A stretch of 64,000 nt of DNA. Origin: G963674665 sp963674665. GTDB lineage: Bacteria > Desulfobacterota > Desulfovibrionia > Desulfovibrionales > Desulfovibrionaceae. The stretch spans positions 564,806 through 628,805 of the forward strand of contig CAXXPL010000001.1 in NCBI GenBank assembly GCA_963674665.2, in the 5' to 3' direction. The position numbers and the translations under genes are program-made. The notes under the pieces were generated by a model that made no database searches, was not told the origin of the DNA, and saw only the letters and a list, made by a program, of their open reading frames with translations. Positions 9,250 to 19,346 of the stretch are shown here, in pieces; positions within the stretch are counted from its first letter, which is position 1, and the number at the start of each line of letters is the position of its first letter.

Positions 9250-10563
9250 ATGGGTGCGAGGGAATCCCTACACTTTGATTTGGAACGTCAGATTGTGGCG
9301 CTCAAGGAGCAGTTGTCCGGCTTGCAGCAGGAGAACGAGCAACTGCGAAAGAGTGTGGAGAACCGACAATCCGCAGACAAGATCAAGCAGGACTTCCTCG
9401 CCAACATGAGCCACGAGTTGCGTACACCATTGAATGGTATTCTCGGCATGTCCGAGGTCATGAAAGAGACCAACCTGGACATGGAGCAGCGGGAGTATCT
9501 CGACGCGATCAAACAGTGCGGGCATGACCTGCTACGGATAGTCAACAACCTACTGGATCTTTCCAGCGCGGTGCGCGGATCCCTCAAACTCAGGCCGCGC
9601 ACCTTTTATTTGAGGCCTTCCCTGGACCCGGTGCTGCGCGCCATACTGGAACGTTGCCGCAAGAAGGGCCTGCAGTTCAAGGCGCACATCCACGACAAGG
9701 TACCAGACAGGGTCTGGGGCGATCCCGACCGCCTGCAACAGGTGGTTCTGAATCTGCTTTCCAACTCAGTGAAGTTCACCAAGTCCGGGGGCGTGGAGTT
9801 CTCCATCATGCCCTGGGAGATCGGGCGCGGTGAGCAGGGGCAGCCCATCGCGGGCATTGCCGATCTCAACATCTCCATGCTTCATTTCCGCATCTCGGAC
9901 ACTGGAATAGGCATTCCCGAGGAAAAACGGACCAACCTCTTCGAGGCCTTCAACCTCAACGAGGAACTGCTCACGAAAAAGTACGCGGGCGCGGGCCTGG
10001 GACTCCCCATAGCCATGCACCTCGTGGAGATGATGGGGGGCACCATCTGGTTCGACACCTCCATGGGGCAGGGGACCACCTTTCATTTTACCACCGTATT
10101 CGAAATGCCGTACACGGACAGGGCCAAGATGGACAACAACGACAAGGTTGAACCCGCCACGCGCAGGCTCAACGTGCTGCTGGTGGAGGACGAGGAAGTC
10201 AGCCGCTTTCTCGCCAGGGTCATGCTCACCCGCATGGGGCACACGGTGGAGTGCGCCGAGAATGGCGCCCAGGCCCTGGATTTGCTGTGTAACAAGGACT
10301 TCGATCTGGTGCTCATGGACATCCAGATGCCCACCATGGACGGCATCACCGCCGTGCGGGAGATCCGCAAGCAGGGCAGCCCGGTGCGGGATTCCTCAAT
10401 TCCTGTGGTGGCCCTGACCGTGTTCTCCATGCAGGGCGACAAGGAACGTTTCATGACCGCCGGAATGGATGACTACCTGACCAAGCCCGTGGAGCCGCAA
10501 CGCCTGGAACGGACCATTCGCGCCGCAATGGCGCGGCGTGCCTCGGTCTTGAATCCGGAATAG
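9250..10563 (+). CDS. Soluble hybrid histidine kinase with receiver
   Basis: A 437-aa cytoplasmic protein with no membrane segment. It has an N-terminal coiled coil (about 10-45), HisKA with the phospho-acceptor motif NMSHELRTPLNG (His about 57), HATPase with N, G1 and G2 boxes (NLLSNSVKF, DTGIGIPEE, GAGLGL), and a C-terminal receiver (about 305-430) whose phospho-Asp lies in LVLMDIQMP. No sensory domain is present, so input must come from a partner or the coiled coil. The gene begins 5 nt after recD2 stops, so co-transcription is plausible. Confidence 0.9.
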   Translation: MGARESLHFDLERQIVALKEQLSGLQQENEQLRKSVENRQSADKIKQDFLANMSHELRTPLNGILGMSEVMKETNLDMEQREYLDAIKQCGHDLLRIVNNLLDLSSAVRGSLKLRPRTFYLRPSLDPVLRAILERCRKKGLQFKAHIHDKVPDRVWGDPDRLQQVVLNLLSNSVKFTKSGGVEFSIMPWEIGRGEQGQPIAGIADLNISMLHFRISDTGIGIPEEKRTNLFEAFNLNEELLTKKYAGAGLGLPIAMHLVEMMGGTIWFDTSMGQGTTFHFTTVFEMPYTDRAKMDNNDKVEPATRRLNVLLVEDEEVSRFLARVMLTRMGHTVECAENGAQALDLLCNKDFDLVLMDIQMPTMDGITAVREIRKQGSPVRDSSIPVVALTVFSMQGDKERFMTAGMDDYLTKPVEPQRLERTIRAAMARRASVLNPE

Positions 10564-10612
10564 CCCTCTTTTTTTCATAACGGACCCATCAGCCGCATCC
10601 CTGGCGGTTTCA

Positions 10613-10643
10613 TTAGAGCAATTTACGCTTGAAATGCTTGCTC
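10613..10643. repeat. Partial copy of GAGCATTTTA hairpin repeat
   Basis: TTAGAGCAATTTACGCTTGA followed by AATGCTTGCTC resembles the first half of the dispersed hairpin repeat found at 10693-10741, 45724-45771 and 57970-57999. Confidence 0.45.
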
Positions 10644-10692
10644 AACGGCCGGCCAAGCCAGCCTACAAGCATTTCGCGGCAAGGATTTGCAG

Positions 10693-10741
10693 GCAAACCC
10701 TTGCAGAGCATTTAACCTTTTTCAAAGTTAAAATGCTCTAG
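10693..10741 (-). repeat. Dispersed intergenic hairpin repeat, copy A
   Basis: On the minus strand it reads CTAGAGCATTTTAACTTTGA, then AAAAGGTTAAATGCTCTGCAAGGGTTTGC. The arms AGAGCATTTTAAC and GTTAAATGCTCT pair imperfectly. It aligns almost base for base with the repeat at 45724-45771. It lies between the hybrid kinase and the NlpC/P60 gene and could be a terminator or a REP-like element. Confidence 0.7.
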
Positions 10742-10899
10742 GGCATTTGGCGTTTGGAATGCTCTGGGTGATCCATACTGACCTGCCTTCACGTCTTCAA
10801 ATCACCCTGTTTTTGTGCAAAGATCACCTCGGTGGTGATCGACTTCGACGTTATGGCGGCATCGGGGTCGCGCCGATACCTGAACCACAAGGAAGCACA

Positions 10900-12300
10900 A
10901 TGACCACAAGCGGTTTCTCCTCCTGCTCGTGGCGCCGTCTCCAGCGCTGCGCCCCGCTTTTCATCCTGCTGGCCCTGTTGGCCGGCTGCGCTGGCAAGAC
11001 CGCATGCGTCACCGGCCCTCCGTTGCCTTTTGACTCCTGGCGCAAGGTGAGGGAGCTCGAAGTGCTGCCACAGGACCCCACGGCCTATGTGGCTGCCGCG
11101 GAAGCCAGGTGGGTCGCTCCCGGCGCCGAGGCGCTGGAGCGAGAGAAGCAGCGCTATCTGGAACGACACTTCGCGCCATGGCGTCAGATCGCCACCGGCC
11201 TCACCCCGGAGCAGGCCTTCTGGCCCGTCAGCTCCTATGGAGGGAAAAAGGGGTATGGAGAGAACCTGCTTCCCCGTTCAAAGGAATGGATGGACGGCCT
11301 GGTGCGGGAGATGCGCATCCCGGAATTCCCCAGTCTGGCACAGCGGGGCGTCATGGTGCGCAACTCGGCCCTGCGCGGCATGCCCACGCCGCGCCCCTTC
11401 TTTTATGATCCAAGGGATGCGGGGGAAGGCTACCCCTTTGACTATTTCCAGAGTTCGGCCATCTGGGTGGGCACCCCGGTGTTCCTCTCCCACAGGACCC
11501 TGAAAGGGGATTGGGTGTTCGTGGAGGCGGCCTTCACCTCGGGCTGGGTGCCTGCGGACGATGTTGCGGTGATCGGCGACGCGGACGTGCGTCGTTGGGA
11601 AAGCGCCCCTCTGACAGCGGTGCTGCGGGATGACACTGTGGCTTCCGGCCCAGGCGGCGATTTTCTCTGCTCCGCCAACGTCGGTGTCCTGTTGCCCGGG
11701 GATGGAGCCTCCCCCGCGTCCGTACTGGTACCTGCCCGGCGTCCTGACGGACAGGCCGTGCTTCTCCAGGCCCGGGTGCCTTCTGACGCCTCGGCCGCCT
11801 TTCCCCTGGCCCTCTCCCCGGCCAACATCGCGGGGGTGGCCAGAGGCTTCAGCGGTCAGCCCTATGGATGGGGGGGAATGTACGGCAACCGGGACTGCTC
11901 GGCCACCACGCGGGATATTTTCGCTCCCTTCGGCCTGTGGCTGCCGAGGAACTCCAAGCCCCAAGCCCGGCAGGGGCGGGTGGTGGAACTCAAGGACCTG
12001 CCCTCGGAGGAGAAGGAGCGGGTCCTGCTGAAGCAGGGGGTTCCTTTTCTCACCCTTGTGGGGATGCCCGGCCACATCATGCTCTATATCGGGGAGCGTG
12101 ACGGCCGAGCCCTGGTGTTCCACAACCTCTGGGGATTGCGCACCCAGGACGTCTGCGGCAACCTTGGCCGTCAGATCGTCGGCCGCACCGTGGTGACCAC
12201 CCTGACTCCGGGGGAGGAACTGGAGGACGTGCGCCGGGCCAACCGTTCGCTGCGCAACCGTCTGAACTCCTTGGCTATACTGGCAAAACCCAAACCCTGA
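10900..12300 (+). CDS. NlpC/P60 lipoprotein with SH3 domains
   Basis: Starts at ATG 10900 behind AAGGAAG; a longer in-frame start at 10747 lacks support. The N-terminus is a lipoprotein signal (ILLALLAGC lipobox, Cys about 28). The body has SH3-like segments (about 170-330: GTPVFLSHRTLKGDWVFVEA, TSGWVPADDVAV) and a C-terminal NlpC/P60 papain-like domain with the catalytic Cys in GNRDCSATTRDIF and His in GMPGHIMLYIG. The layout matches SH3-NlpC/P60 murein endopeptidases of the periplasm. The SGNH-like gene starts 8 nt downstream, so the two likely form a cell-wall operon. Confidence 0.87.
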   Translation: MTTSGFSSCSWRRLQRCAPLFILLALLAGCAGKTACVTGPPLPFDSWRKVRELEVLPQDPTAYVAAAEARWVAPGAEALEREKQRYLERHFAPWRQIATGLTPEQAFWPVSSYGGKKGYGENLLPRSKEWMDGLVREMRIPEFPSLAQRGVMVRNSALRGMPTPRPFFYDPRDAGEGYPFDYFQSSAIWVGTPVFLSHRTLKGDWVFVEAAFTSGWVPADDVAVIGDADVRRWESAPLTAVLRDDTVASGPGGDFLCSANVGVLLPGDGASPASVLVPARRPDGQAVLLQARVPSDASAAFPLALSPANIAGVARGFSGQPYGWGGMYGNRDCSATTRDIFAPFGLWLPRNSKPQARQGRVVELKDLPSEEKERVLLKQGVPFLTLVGMPGHIMLYIGERDGRALVFHNLWGLRTQDVCGNLGRQIVGRTVVTTLTPGEELEDVRRANRSLRNRLNSLAILAKPKP

Positions 12301-12307
12301 AAAGATT

Positions 12308-13318
12308 ATGCCCAGATCACACAGATCAAAAGGACGCAAGATACTGTTTCTGTTCTTTCTGACGGCGCTGCTTGCCTTTGGTTGCGGTGAGCTGCTTCTG
12401 CGCTGGCAGCACGCCAGATTTCAGAAGGGGCACAAGGACATCGAGCAACTCTACAGGCCGGCATCCGCGCCCGGCCTTGTCTATGAACACCTTCCAAATG
12501 TGGGGGGCGCCAACGGCATTGGATATCGAGGTCCTGACAGGGATAAGGAAAAGCCCCGGAATGTTTTCCGGATTGCGGTTGTCGGCGACGACATCGCCCG
12601 GGGCGAGGACCTGCCCTGGGAGGATACCTTTGCCGCCCGGCTCCAGGACATGCTCGACAAGGACAATCCAGGCAAGGTCCAGGTCATGCTCTTTGCCGAA
12701 CAGGGCTACAGCATGGACCAGGAGGCCGCTCTGCTGGAAAACAAGGCTCTGGCCTATTCACCGGACCTGGTCGTCTGGGCGTACAGGCTCACCGACCCCG
12801 GAGACCCCTCGCAGCAAGGCAGCGCGGTGGCCAGATATTTCGACGAGTCGCAGAGCTTCATGCTCTCCTGGTTGCAGCGGCAGCTCTTCGAGGCGCGGCG
12901 TAAAATCCGGCGTTTTTCCGAGCACGAACCTAGCGACCGCCCTCCCAATCTGCGACGTGACCTGCACACCTTGGGGGCGGATCATGTCAGACGCGTCTTC
13001 AGCCGTGTCAAGGAGCTGTGCAAGGCAGCCGACGTGCCGGTCGTCCTCCTGGTAATCCCCAATCTGGACAAGGAGACCCTGACCAATGATCCCGGGTATA
13101 TGCTCACGGTGCCCGGGTATCCGTTGATGGACGTGCATACCGCCGTGACCCGTCTGGGCCTGGAGCAGGGGTTCTCCGTGGTGGACGGCATGGTGGGGTT
13201 CAAGAACAAGTCCCTCGCCGAGTTGTCCATGGAGTGCTCCGCCAGGGACCGCCTGATGCCCAATGCAAGGGGGCACGAGCTCCTGGCGTTGCTGTTGCAC
13301 GAACGGTTGATCCGATGA
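12308..13318 (+). CDS. SGNH-hydrolase-like membrane-anchored protein
   Basis: A 336-aa protein with an N-terminal hydrophobic anchor (ILFLFFLTALLAFGCGELLLRW). The fold resembles SGNH/GDSL esterases: a block-I-like FRIAVVGDDIARGEDLPWEDTFAARL and a C-terminal NARGHELLA. The nucleophile Ser of GDS is replaced by Asp (GDD) and the usual DxxH is NARGH, so classical serine esterase activity is doubtful. It follows the NlpC/P60 gene by 8 nt, which fits an envelope role. Function not otherwise recognised. Confidence 0.6.
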   Translation: MPRSHRSKGRKILFLFFLTALLAFGCGELLLRWQHARFQKGHKDIEQLYRPASAPGLVYEHLPNVGGANGIGYRGPDRDKEKPRNVFRIAVVGDDIARGEDLPWEDTFAARLQDMLDKDNPGKVQVMLFAEQGYSMDQEAALLENKALAYSPDLVVWAYRLTDPGDPSQQGSAVARYFDESQSFMLSWLQRQLFEARRKIRRFSEHEPSDRPPNLRRDLHTLGADHVRRVFSRVKELCKAADVPVVLLVIPNLDKETLTNDPGYMLTVPGYPLMDVHTAVTRLGLEQGFSVVDGMVGFKNKSLAELSMECSARDRLMPNARGHELLALLLHERLIR

Positions 13319-13346
13319 TGTTGTCGAGACGGACCGGGGGGAGTTG

Positions 13347-13943
13347 ATGCGGGAGTTCTGGCTTTGCTTCATCCCATTGTTCGTGGCCGTGGATCCAGTG
13401 GGTGTGCTGCCCATGTACCTTGGCCTGGTGGAAGGCGTGGCATCGGAGGATCAGACCCGGATCATCGTCAAATCCATGGTCACGGCCACTGTGGTTTCCC
13501 TGCTGTTTCTCTTCGGAGGAACCACGCTGCTGGGCATACTCGGCGTCACGGTGGCGGATTTCATGATCGCGGGCGGGGTGCTGTTGTTCGTGATTTCCCT
13601 TTCCGACCTGATGCACACCGAGAAGATGCAGCGCAAGACGGACCCCTCCAGCCTGGGGCCGGTCCCCCTGGGAGTGCCGCTGGTGGCGGGGCCCGCGCTC
13701 CTGACCACCGTGGTGGTGCTCAACAACGAACACGGCTCGCTGCCGACCACGGCGGCGCTTCTGCTGGTGATGGTGATCACCGGAGGCATGTTCTACGCGG
13801 GCAAGTGGATCCACCGGGTCATCGGGGGGCAGGGTGCCAGGACCATATCCAAGATCGCCAGCCTGCTGCTGGCCTCCATCGCGGTGATGCTGGTGCGCGA
13901 GGGTGTGCTGCGGATCATTGCAGCCGCCATGCTACAGTTCTGA
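13347..13943 (+). CDS. MarC-family integral membrane protein
   Basis: A 198-aa protein with six hydrophobic segments and MarC-family landmarks: FIPLFVAVDPVGVLPMYL at the N-terminus and PLGVPLVAGPALLTTVVVL in the middle. ATG 13347 is used because GGGGGAG precedes it; TTG 13344 is the only alternative. MarC proteins were once linked to multiple antibiotic resistance but their activity is unknown. The gene starts 29 nt after the SGNH-like gene. Confidence 0.88.
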   Translation: MREFWLCFIPLFVAVDPVGVLPMYLGLVEGVASEDQTRIIVKSMVTATVVSLLFLFGGTTLLGILGVTVADFMIAGGVLLFVISLSDLMHTEKMQRKTDPSSLGPVPLGVPLVAGPALLTTVVVLNNEHGSLPTTAALLLVMVITGGMFYAGKWIHRVIGGQGARTISKIASLLLASIAVMLVREGVLRIIAAAMLQF

Positions 13944-14009
13944 CCCACTGGGCGGCCTCGCGGAAGCGGTCTTGCACGATATGATCACCATGAATTTTGT
14001 GCGATTCCA

Positions 14010-15047
14010 TCAGCTCTTCAACGAATCGAGCATTACCCGGAACTGCTCTTCCGAAACGCTGACGATCTCCCACAGGACGGTCTCGTCGAGTTCCAGGCGC
14101 TCCCATATGTCGTTGGCAGGGGCCTCGGTGAGATACTGGTTGCAGCCGATGCCCAGGGCCGTGGACACCTGGTTGGCCACGTAGATCACCTCGGGGACGT
14201 CCTTTCCCAGGCAGAAATCCGGGTTGTGGTGGTGCAGGGCGGACTGGACAACGCTCTGGGGAAGATTCCATTCGGACAGGAAGATGCTCCCGACGAGGCA
14301 GTGGTCCACGTCAAAGAGCTCCTGCTCCGCTTCGTGCAGGGGCTTCACTTCCACCTGCTGCAGAGCCATGGCCACCTTGGCCATTGCCGGATAGCGGGAG
14401 AACAGGATGATGCGCCCCAGGTCGTGAAGCAACCCCGCCACAAGGTATTTTTCCGGGTCCGCCTTTTGACAGGCCTGGGCAATGCTCCGTGCCAGGATGG
14501 CAGTGGCGATGGAGTGCTTGAAAAAGGACTCCAGGGGCAATTCCGGGGGGGCGCAGTCCTCGAACATGGCCAGGAGGCGGGCTCCCAGGGCCAGTGCGGA
14601 GATTTCACGCACCCCTATGATGACGATGGCCCGCTCCAGGGTCTCGATCTTCACCGGCAGCATGTACAGGGGGCTGTTTATCAGACCCATGATCGCGGTG
14701 GTGAGTTTGGGGTCGAAGCGGATTATCTCGGATAACTCGTGTGACGAGGCGCCCGTTTCCAGGGCGTTTTGAAGCTTGAGGACGATGCCGGGCACCGAAG
14801 GGAGCTTAATCTTGCCCTTGAGGTCGTCAAGCGGAAGCAGGCTGATCTTGTCCTTCATTTTGAGGAACTGTTCGGCATCCGGGAGCGGTTCGTGCAGGCC
14901 CTGCGCGAAGCTCCTCACCGGGGAGGATCTGATCCCTTTTTCCAGAGCCAGGCGATAGAGCAGATAGTTGACGGGATTGTCCAGGGATACCGCCATGAAG
15001 CGTCTGTTCATGGCCTCTTTGGAGTCATTCGTGGCGTTTTGGTTCAT
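14010..15047 (-). CDS. HDOD-domain signalling protein
   Basis: A 345-aa protein whose residues about 75-290 form an HDOD domain: LPSVPGIVLKLQNAL, then IIRFDPKLTTAIMGLINS, and LHDLGRIILFS near 210. HDOD proteins are degenerate HD-type modules that act in signal transduction, often with two-component systems. Its start overlaps the stop of the upstream hybrid kinase by 4 nt, indicating translational coupling and probably a shared signalling pathway. Confidence 0.88.
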   Translation of the reverse strand: MNQNATNDSKEAMNRRFMAVSLDNPVNYLLYRLALEKGIRSSPVRSFAQGLHEPLPDAEQFLKMKDKISLLPLDDLKGKIKLPSVPGIVLKLQNALETGASSHELSEIIRFDPKLTTAIMGLINSPLYMLPVKIETLERAIVIIGVREISALALGARLLAMFEDCAPPELPLESFFKHSIATAILARSIAQACQKADPEKYLVAGLLHDLGRIILFSRYPAMAKVAMALQQVEVKPLHEAEQELFDVDHCLVGSIFLSEWNLPQSVVQSALHHHNPDFCLGKDVPEVIYVANQVSTALGIGCNQYLTEAPANDIWERLELDETVLWEIVSVSEEQFRVMLDSLKS

Positions 15048-18000
15048 GGGCGCCCCCCGTTACCAGGTTCCACATTGGCCACGCGCACGATCACCTGGTG
15101 GAGTGTGTCCATCTCCACGGGCTTGGCTATGTAGTCGTTCATGCCCGCGGCCAGAAACTTGTCCTTGTCCCCCACCATGGCGTAGGCGGTCATGGCCACG
15201 ATGGGAATGCGGACGGTGGAATTCCCTGCGTAGCCCCTTCGGATGGCAATGCTCGCCTCCACGCCGTCCATGACGGGCATTTGCACGTCCATGAGAACGA
15301 GGTCGAAGCTCTGGTCCCTGAGAGCTGCCAGTGCCTGTTCGCCATTGCCCACGGCAAGAGTGCTGTGCCCCATTTTTTCGAGCATTTTCACCGTGGCGAA
15401 CTGGGTCACCTCGTCGTCCTCGGCCAGCAGCACCTTGAGGTGCAGTGAATCCGTGTCGAGGTCCCGGTCGTTAGTCCTTTTCGATGGTTCATTCGCGAGC
15501 TGGAGCGGTAGGCTGAAGAGCATGGTGGTGCCCTTGTCCGGTTCGCTGTCCGTGCAGATTTCCCCCCCCAGCAGTGTGACGAGCTGGCGGGTGATGGCCA
15601 GGCCCAGGCCCGCGCCCTGGAACTTCCGCCTGTAGCTGCTCTCGGCCTGGGTGAATGCGCCGAAGAGGTTTTCGATCTTTTCCTCGGGGATGCCTATTCC
15701 CGTGTCCTCCACCGAGAACAGGATTCTGGCCCGGTTTGGAAGCTCGCAGGTCAGTGGCTGGACGTGGACGTCGATGCCGCCTTTATTAGTGAATTTTATG
15801 GAGTTGCCGATGAGATTGCTGAGGATCTGCTGCAACCTGGTCACGTCGCCCACTAGGTACTCCGGAATGTCCGGCGAGATATGGAAGCGGAGGCTCAGGT
15901 TCTTTTGCTGGGCCGCGGGGGTGAAGAGCTGGGAGAGCGAGTCCATGGTATCCTGGAAATCGAAAGAATCCTGTGCGATATTCAGCATGCCCGCCTCGAT
16001 GCGGGAGAGGTCCAGGATGTCGGAGAGCAGGGTTGTGAGGCGTTTGCTCGACTGGATGGCGTTGTCCACGAATTCGAGCTGCTCCTGGGTCAGATCCGTG
16101 GACTTCATCAGGTGGAGCATGCCCATGATGCCGTTGAGCGGGGTTCGGATCTCATGACTCATGTTGGCCAGGAACTCGGATTTGGACTTGTTGGCGCTCT
16201 CGGAGTCGTTTTTGGCCTGGATCAGGATCTGTTCTGTCTTCTTGCGCTCCGTGATGTCCTGAAGAGAGCCGTACAGCCCTGTTATGCCCCCCAGGGGGTC
16301 CCTGCGCGCCTTGCCCCTGGCCAGCACGATGATTTCCCTGCCGTCCGGCCTGGTCCTGCGCAGCTCCAGTTCATAGGGCGTGCCGTCCCGCAAGGCCCTT
16401 GTGACGGCGGAGTCTAGCCTGTCCTGATCCTCGGGATGATACAGATTGAGGTTGTTTTCATAGTTCCTGGGTCCTTGATCATGCTCCAATCCAAGAATGG
16501 AGTACATCTCCTCGGACCAGGTGATGATGTCCGACTCGGGGTCCCATGCCCAGTCGCCGACCTGGGCCACCTTCTGGGCCACCTGCAGGCGCCGTGTGGT
16601 TTCCCGAAGTTTTTCCTCGGCGTTTTTGCGCTCTGTTATGTCCTGAAAGATCGTGGCGAATTTTCCCATGGCCGGCGAGTATGCCGAAATTTGGAAGTGT
16701 TTGCGCATGGGCGGAAAGTATTCTTCGAAACGCTTCTGTGTCCCGGTCTCCGCCACATCCGCATAGATGTCCAGAAACGGCGGCGGGGTGGAGCCGTATA
16801 CCTGGGAGGCCAAGTGCCCGGTGACGTCCTCGCGCCTCAGGCTCAGGGTTTTTTCAAATTGCGGATTTACCTCCAGGATGCGGTAGTCCACGGGGAAGGC
16901 GTTGTCGTCGTACACCAGCTCGTGCAGACAGGCGCCCTCGTTCATGGAGGCATAGAGGGAGCGGAATCTCTCCTCGCTCTCACGCAGGGCCTTTTCCGCC
17001 AGTTTCCTGTTTGTCACGTCCTGGATGACGCAGATCAAATAGTCTGGCGTTTCCATTGAGGTCATCACCATGGTCACGGTCATGTGTGCCCAGACAATGG
17101 ACCCGTCCTTGCGGATGTAGCGTTTCTCCAAGGCGTTGGAGGGGCCCATGCGTTTGAGAAGGGCCTTGATCAGGGGGATGTCGGGGTCCAGATCCTCCGG
17201 GTAGGTGAGGTCCTGGAACGTGAGATCCAGGAATTCCTCCCTGGAGTATCCCATGATGTCGCACAGCCGGCGGTTCACGCGAAGCCAGGTTCCGTCCAGT
17301 CCCACGTGCGCCATGCCCACAGCCACCTGCTCGAAGGTGTTGCGGAAGCGGTCCTCGCTGACACGCAGGGCTTCCCGGTTCTTGCGCGACTCGCTGATGT
17401 CCAGCACCATGGCTATGGCTGATTCCAATTTCCCCGTATCATCCAGCACCGGGGTGCTGGATATGGATGTCCACACGTCCAAGCCGTTCTTGTGCCTGAA
17501 CCTGAACTCGTGATGCTCCACTGGATCCTCGGCGCTCTTGCCGAAAAGCTCTCCCGCGGCCTGGAGATCTGACGGGTGCATGAAATCGAGGGGAGAGACC
17601 CCGATCATCTCCTCTTCGACATGCCCCAGCATGGCAGCCATACGCCTGTTCACGTAGATGGTGATTCCCTGGCCGTCCACTTGCCAGATACCGGCCAGGG
17701 CGCTCTCCACGATGCCCCGGTACTGCTCCCTGCTCTTGCGCAGGGCACGCTCGACGTTACGGCGGCGGATGATGTTCAGGGCCATGAGCAGGGTGGAGAA
17801 CAGGAGCAGGGACAGCACGGCGGCCCCTGTCCATACTTGTACCTTGTATTCTTCGTATATGGTGACAGGGCGGTTCAGAATCACGCTTCCATTGGGGAGC
17901 GCGCTGGAGGAGATGTTGAAGCGCTGCATCTGCTCAAAGTTGAAAATGGGCACATTCGGGCTGGTGCGCCGGATGGGGAGGGAGTCTATGGATAAGCCCT

Positions 18001-18874
18001 GAAGCAGACGTACGGCCATGCTCGCGGCGTGTTCTCCCTGGGCCACGCCGTAGACCATGTTGCCGCCGAGGATGCCGTAGGGCATGTAGTGGTCCCAGAA
18101 CGAGAAGATGGGCCTATTGCTGCTGTCCACAATGAGTTTGAGGTATTCGGGTATGGAGAACCACTGCCTCTTGCTGTCGCGATGAAACGTGAAGGCCAGC
18201 ACCACGGCGTTATCGGGCAATGTGCGCAGCCTGTCCCGCAACTCCTTTGCCGAGAGATCGTCCAGGAGCTCGAAGGTTGCCTCCTTCTCGAACGCCAGGA
18301 TCGCGTCCCGAAACAGCTGGGCATTGTCCTGACCTGTTTTGGTGAGATCCGTGACAGCCACGTAGTGCGTGACGGTGGGCAGTATGCGGTGGGCCAACGC
18401 CATGGTGCCCTTGACGTCGATGCTCTCCACCACGCCGGTGATGGCGGATTGCCCCTGAAGCAAGGCGTCGGAATAGTTGTTTATGCCGCAGAACACGATG
18501 GGTGTGTGGGGAAACAGCTTCTCCCGCAGGGGGAGTATGAAGTTCAGAGCATTGTTGTCGGAAAGCAGAATGACATCGATTGTCATGTTTTTGTACTTGG
18601 CCCGCATAAAATCGGCCAGGTAACCGAATGACTCTTCGGGGGGGTGCATTTTAGTGTCTAGATATTCGATATGCACGTCAAGGTTTACCGGAGCGTTGCG
18701 CAGTATATCGAGCATCCCCTTATGGACATTGTCTGTCCAGTCGAAACCTTGATGGTATGAGTGGAGTACGAGGACATTCTTGACCGCAAAAGCCGGACAA
18801 GACACAAGGAGCATCACGCAGAGCAGCGTGGTGCGGGATACGCCCCGAAGCATTCTGGTACGGACTGAAGTCAT
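15044..18874 (-). CDS. Hybrid kinase with periplasmic binding domain and PAS array
   Basis: 1276 aa. It has a signal peptide, then an ABC-substrate-binding-like periplasmic domain (about 30-340; NVLVLHSYHQGFDWTDNVHKG), one transmembrane helix (about 347-365), four or five PAS domains (about 385-880), HisKA with FLANMSHEIRTPLNGIMGM, HATPase (DTGIGIPEE, GAGLGLAIT), and a C-terminal receiver with LVLMDVQMPVMDG. It should sense an extracytoplasmic small ligand and pass phosphate through its own receiver. The HDOD gene downstream overlaps by 4 nt. No dedicated response regulator is adjacent. Confidence 0.9.
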   Translation of the reverse strand: MTSVRTRMLRGVSRTTLLCVMLLVSCPAFAVKNVLVLHSYHQGFDWTDNVHKGMLDILRNAPVNLDVHIEYLDTKMHPPEESFGYLADFMRAKYKNMTIDVILLSDNNALNFILPLREKLFPHTPIVFCGINNYSDALLQGQSAITGVVESIDVKGTMALAHRILPTVTHYVAVTDLTKTGQDNAQLFRDAILAFEKEATFELLDDLSAKELRDRLRTLPDNAVVLAFTFHRDSKRQWFSIPEYLKLIVDSSNRPIFSFWDHYMPYGILGGNMVYGVAQGEHAASMAVRLLQGLSIDSLPIRRTSPNVPIFNFEQMQRFNISSSALPNGSVILNRPVTIYEEYKVQVWTGAAVLSLLLFSTLLMALNIIRRRNVERALRKSREQYRGIVESALAGIWQVDGQGITIYVNRRMAAMLGHVEEEMIGVSPLDFMHPSDLQAAGELFGKSAEDPVEHHEFRFRHKNGLDVWTSISSTPVLDDTGKLESAIAMVLDISESRKNREALRVSEDRFRNTFEQVAVGMAHVGLDGTWLRVNRRLCDIMGYSREEFLDLTFQDLTYPEDLDPDIPLIKALLKRMGPSNALEKRYIRKDGSIVWAHMTVTMVMTSMETPDYLICVIQDVTNRKLAEKALRESEERFRSLYASMNEGACLHELVYDDNAFPVDYRILEVNPQFEKTLSLRREDVTGHLASQVYGSTPPPFLDIYADVAETGTQKRFEEYFPPMRKHFQISAYSPAMGKFATIFQDITERKNAEEKLRETTRRLQVAQKVAQVGDWAWDPESDIITWSEEMYSILGLEHDQGPRNYENNLNLYHPEDQDRLDSAVTRALRDGTPYELELRRTRPDGREIIVLARGKARRDPLGGITGLYGSLQDITERKKTEQILIQAKNDSESANKSKSEFLANMSHEIRTPLNGIMGMLHLMKSTDLTQEQLEFVDNAIQSSKRLTTLLSDILDLSRIEAGMLNIAQDSFDFQDTMDSLSQLFTPAAQQKNLSLRFHISPDIPEYLVGDVTRLQQILSNLIGNSIKFTNKGGIDVHVQPLTCELPNRARILFSVEDTGIGIPEEKIENLFGAFTQAESSYRRKFQGAGLGLAITRQLVTLLGGEICTDSEPDKGTTMLFSLPLQLANEPSKRTNDRDLDTDSLHLKVLLAEDDEVTQFATVKMLEKMGHSTLAVGNGEQALAALRDQSFDLVLMDVQMPVMDGVEASIAIRRGYAGNSTVRIPIVAMTAYAMVGDKDKFLAAGMNDYIAKPVEMDTLHQVIVRVANVEPGNGGRP

Positions 18875-19346
18875 TCCTTATGCCCCTTGCATGGTATGAA
18901 CCTTCAGTGGATTTGCGATGCGCGGAAGCGGAATAAACGGTATTCCGGGTAATGATTCGGATGCCTGCTGAACATGGACGGAAACGCACATCAAAAAGTG
19001 ATTCGGCAAAGCCAAGTCCAGGGAACATTATCCGCGGGCAATGGCATGGACATGTCTTCCTGCTTGAATAGCACTATTTCTATTTCAGAAACAAGGGGTT
19101 CTTTGGCCTGTTATCGGCAGGCTGGGCTGTAATTTTTGCCAACGATGAGTATGTGGAAAAGGCGGGCAGGGAAGGGAACGAGAGCCGTCAAAAGGGCTGA
19201 AAAAGAGGAGCCGGCCGGGGACGCGCCGCCGAAAGCGCGTCCCCGAGCCGATGGGCACATGCGGGATGATTCCGCCGGGAAGGTAAACATGTTCAACAAC
19301 GCCCCGAGTGGTGTTTGCCATCCGATCAGGCCGTCGCAAAGGGTTT
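18875..19346. other. Intergenic, 472 bp
   Basis: Holds the promoter region of the hybrid kinase (minus, left side) and the 3' flank of the iseGH-amidohydrolase operon (right side), including the hairpin at 19217-19244. Short open frames on both strands show no ribosome site or protein features. Confidence 0.45.
19217..19244 (-). terminator. Hairpin downstream of amidohydrolase
   Basis: Ten-base perfect arms GGGGACGCGC and GCGCGTCCCC around an 8-nt loop, followed on the minus strand after about 12 nt by CTCTTTTTC. Located about 100 nt beyond the amidohydrolase stop; plausible end of the iseG operon. Confidence 0.55.
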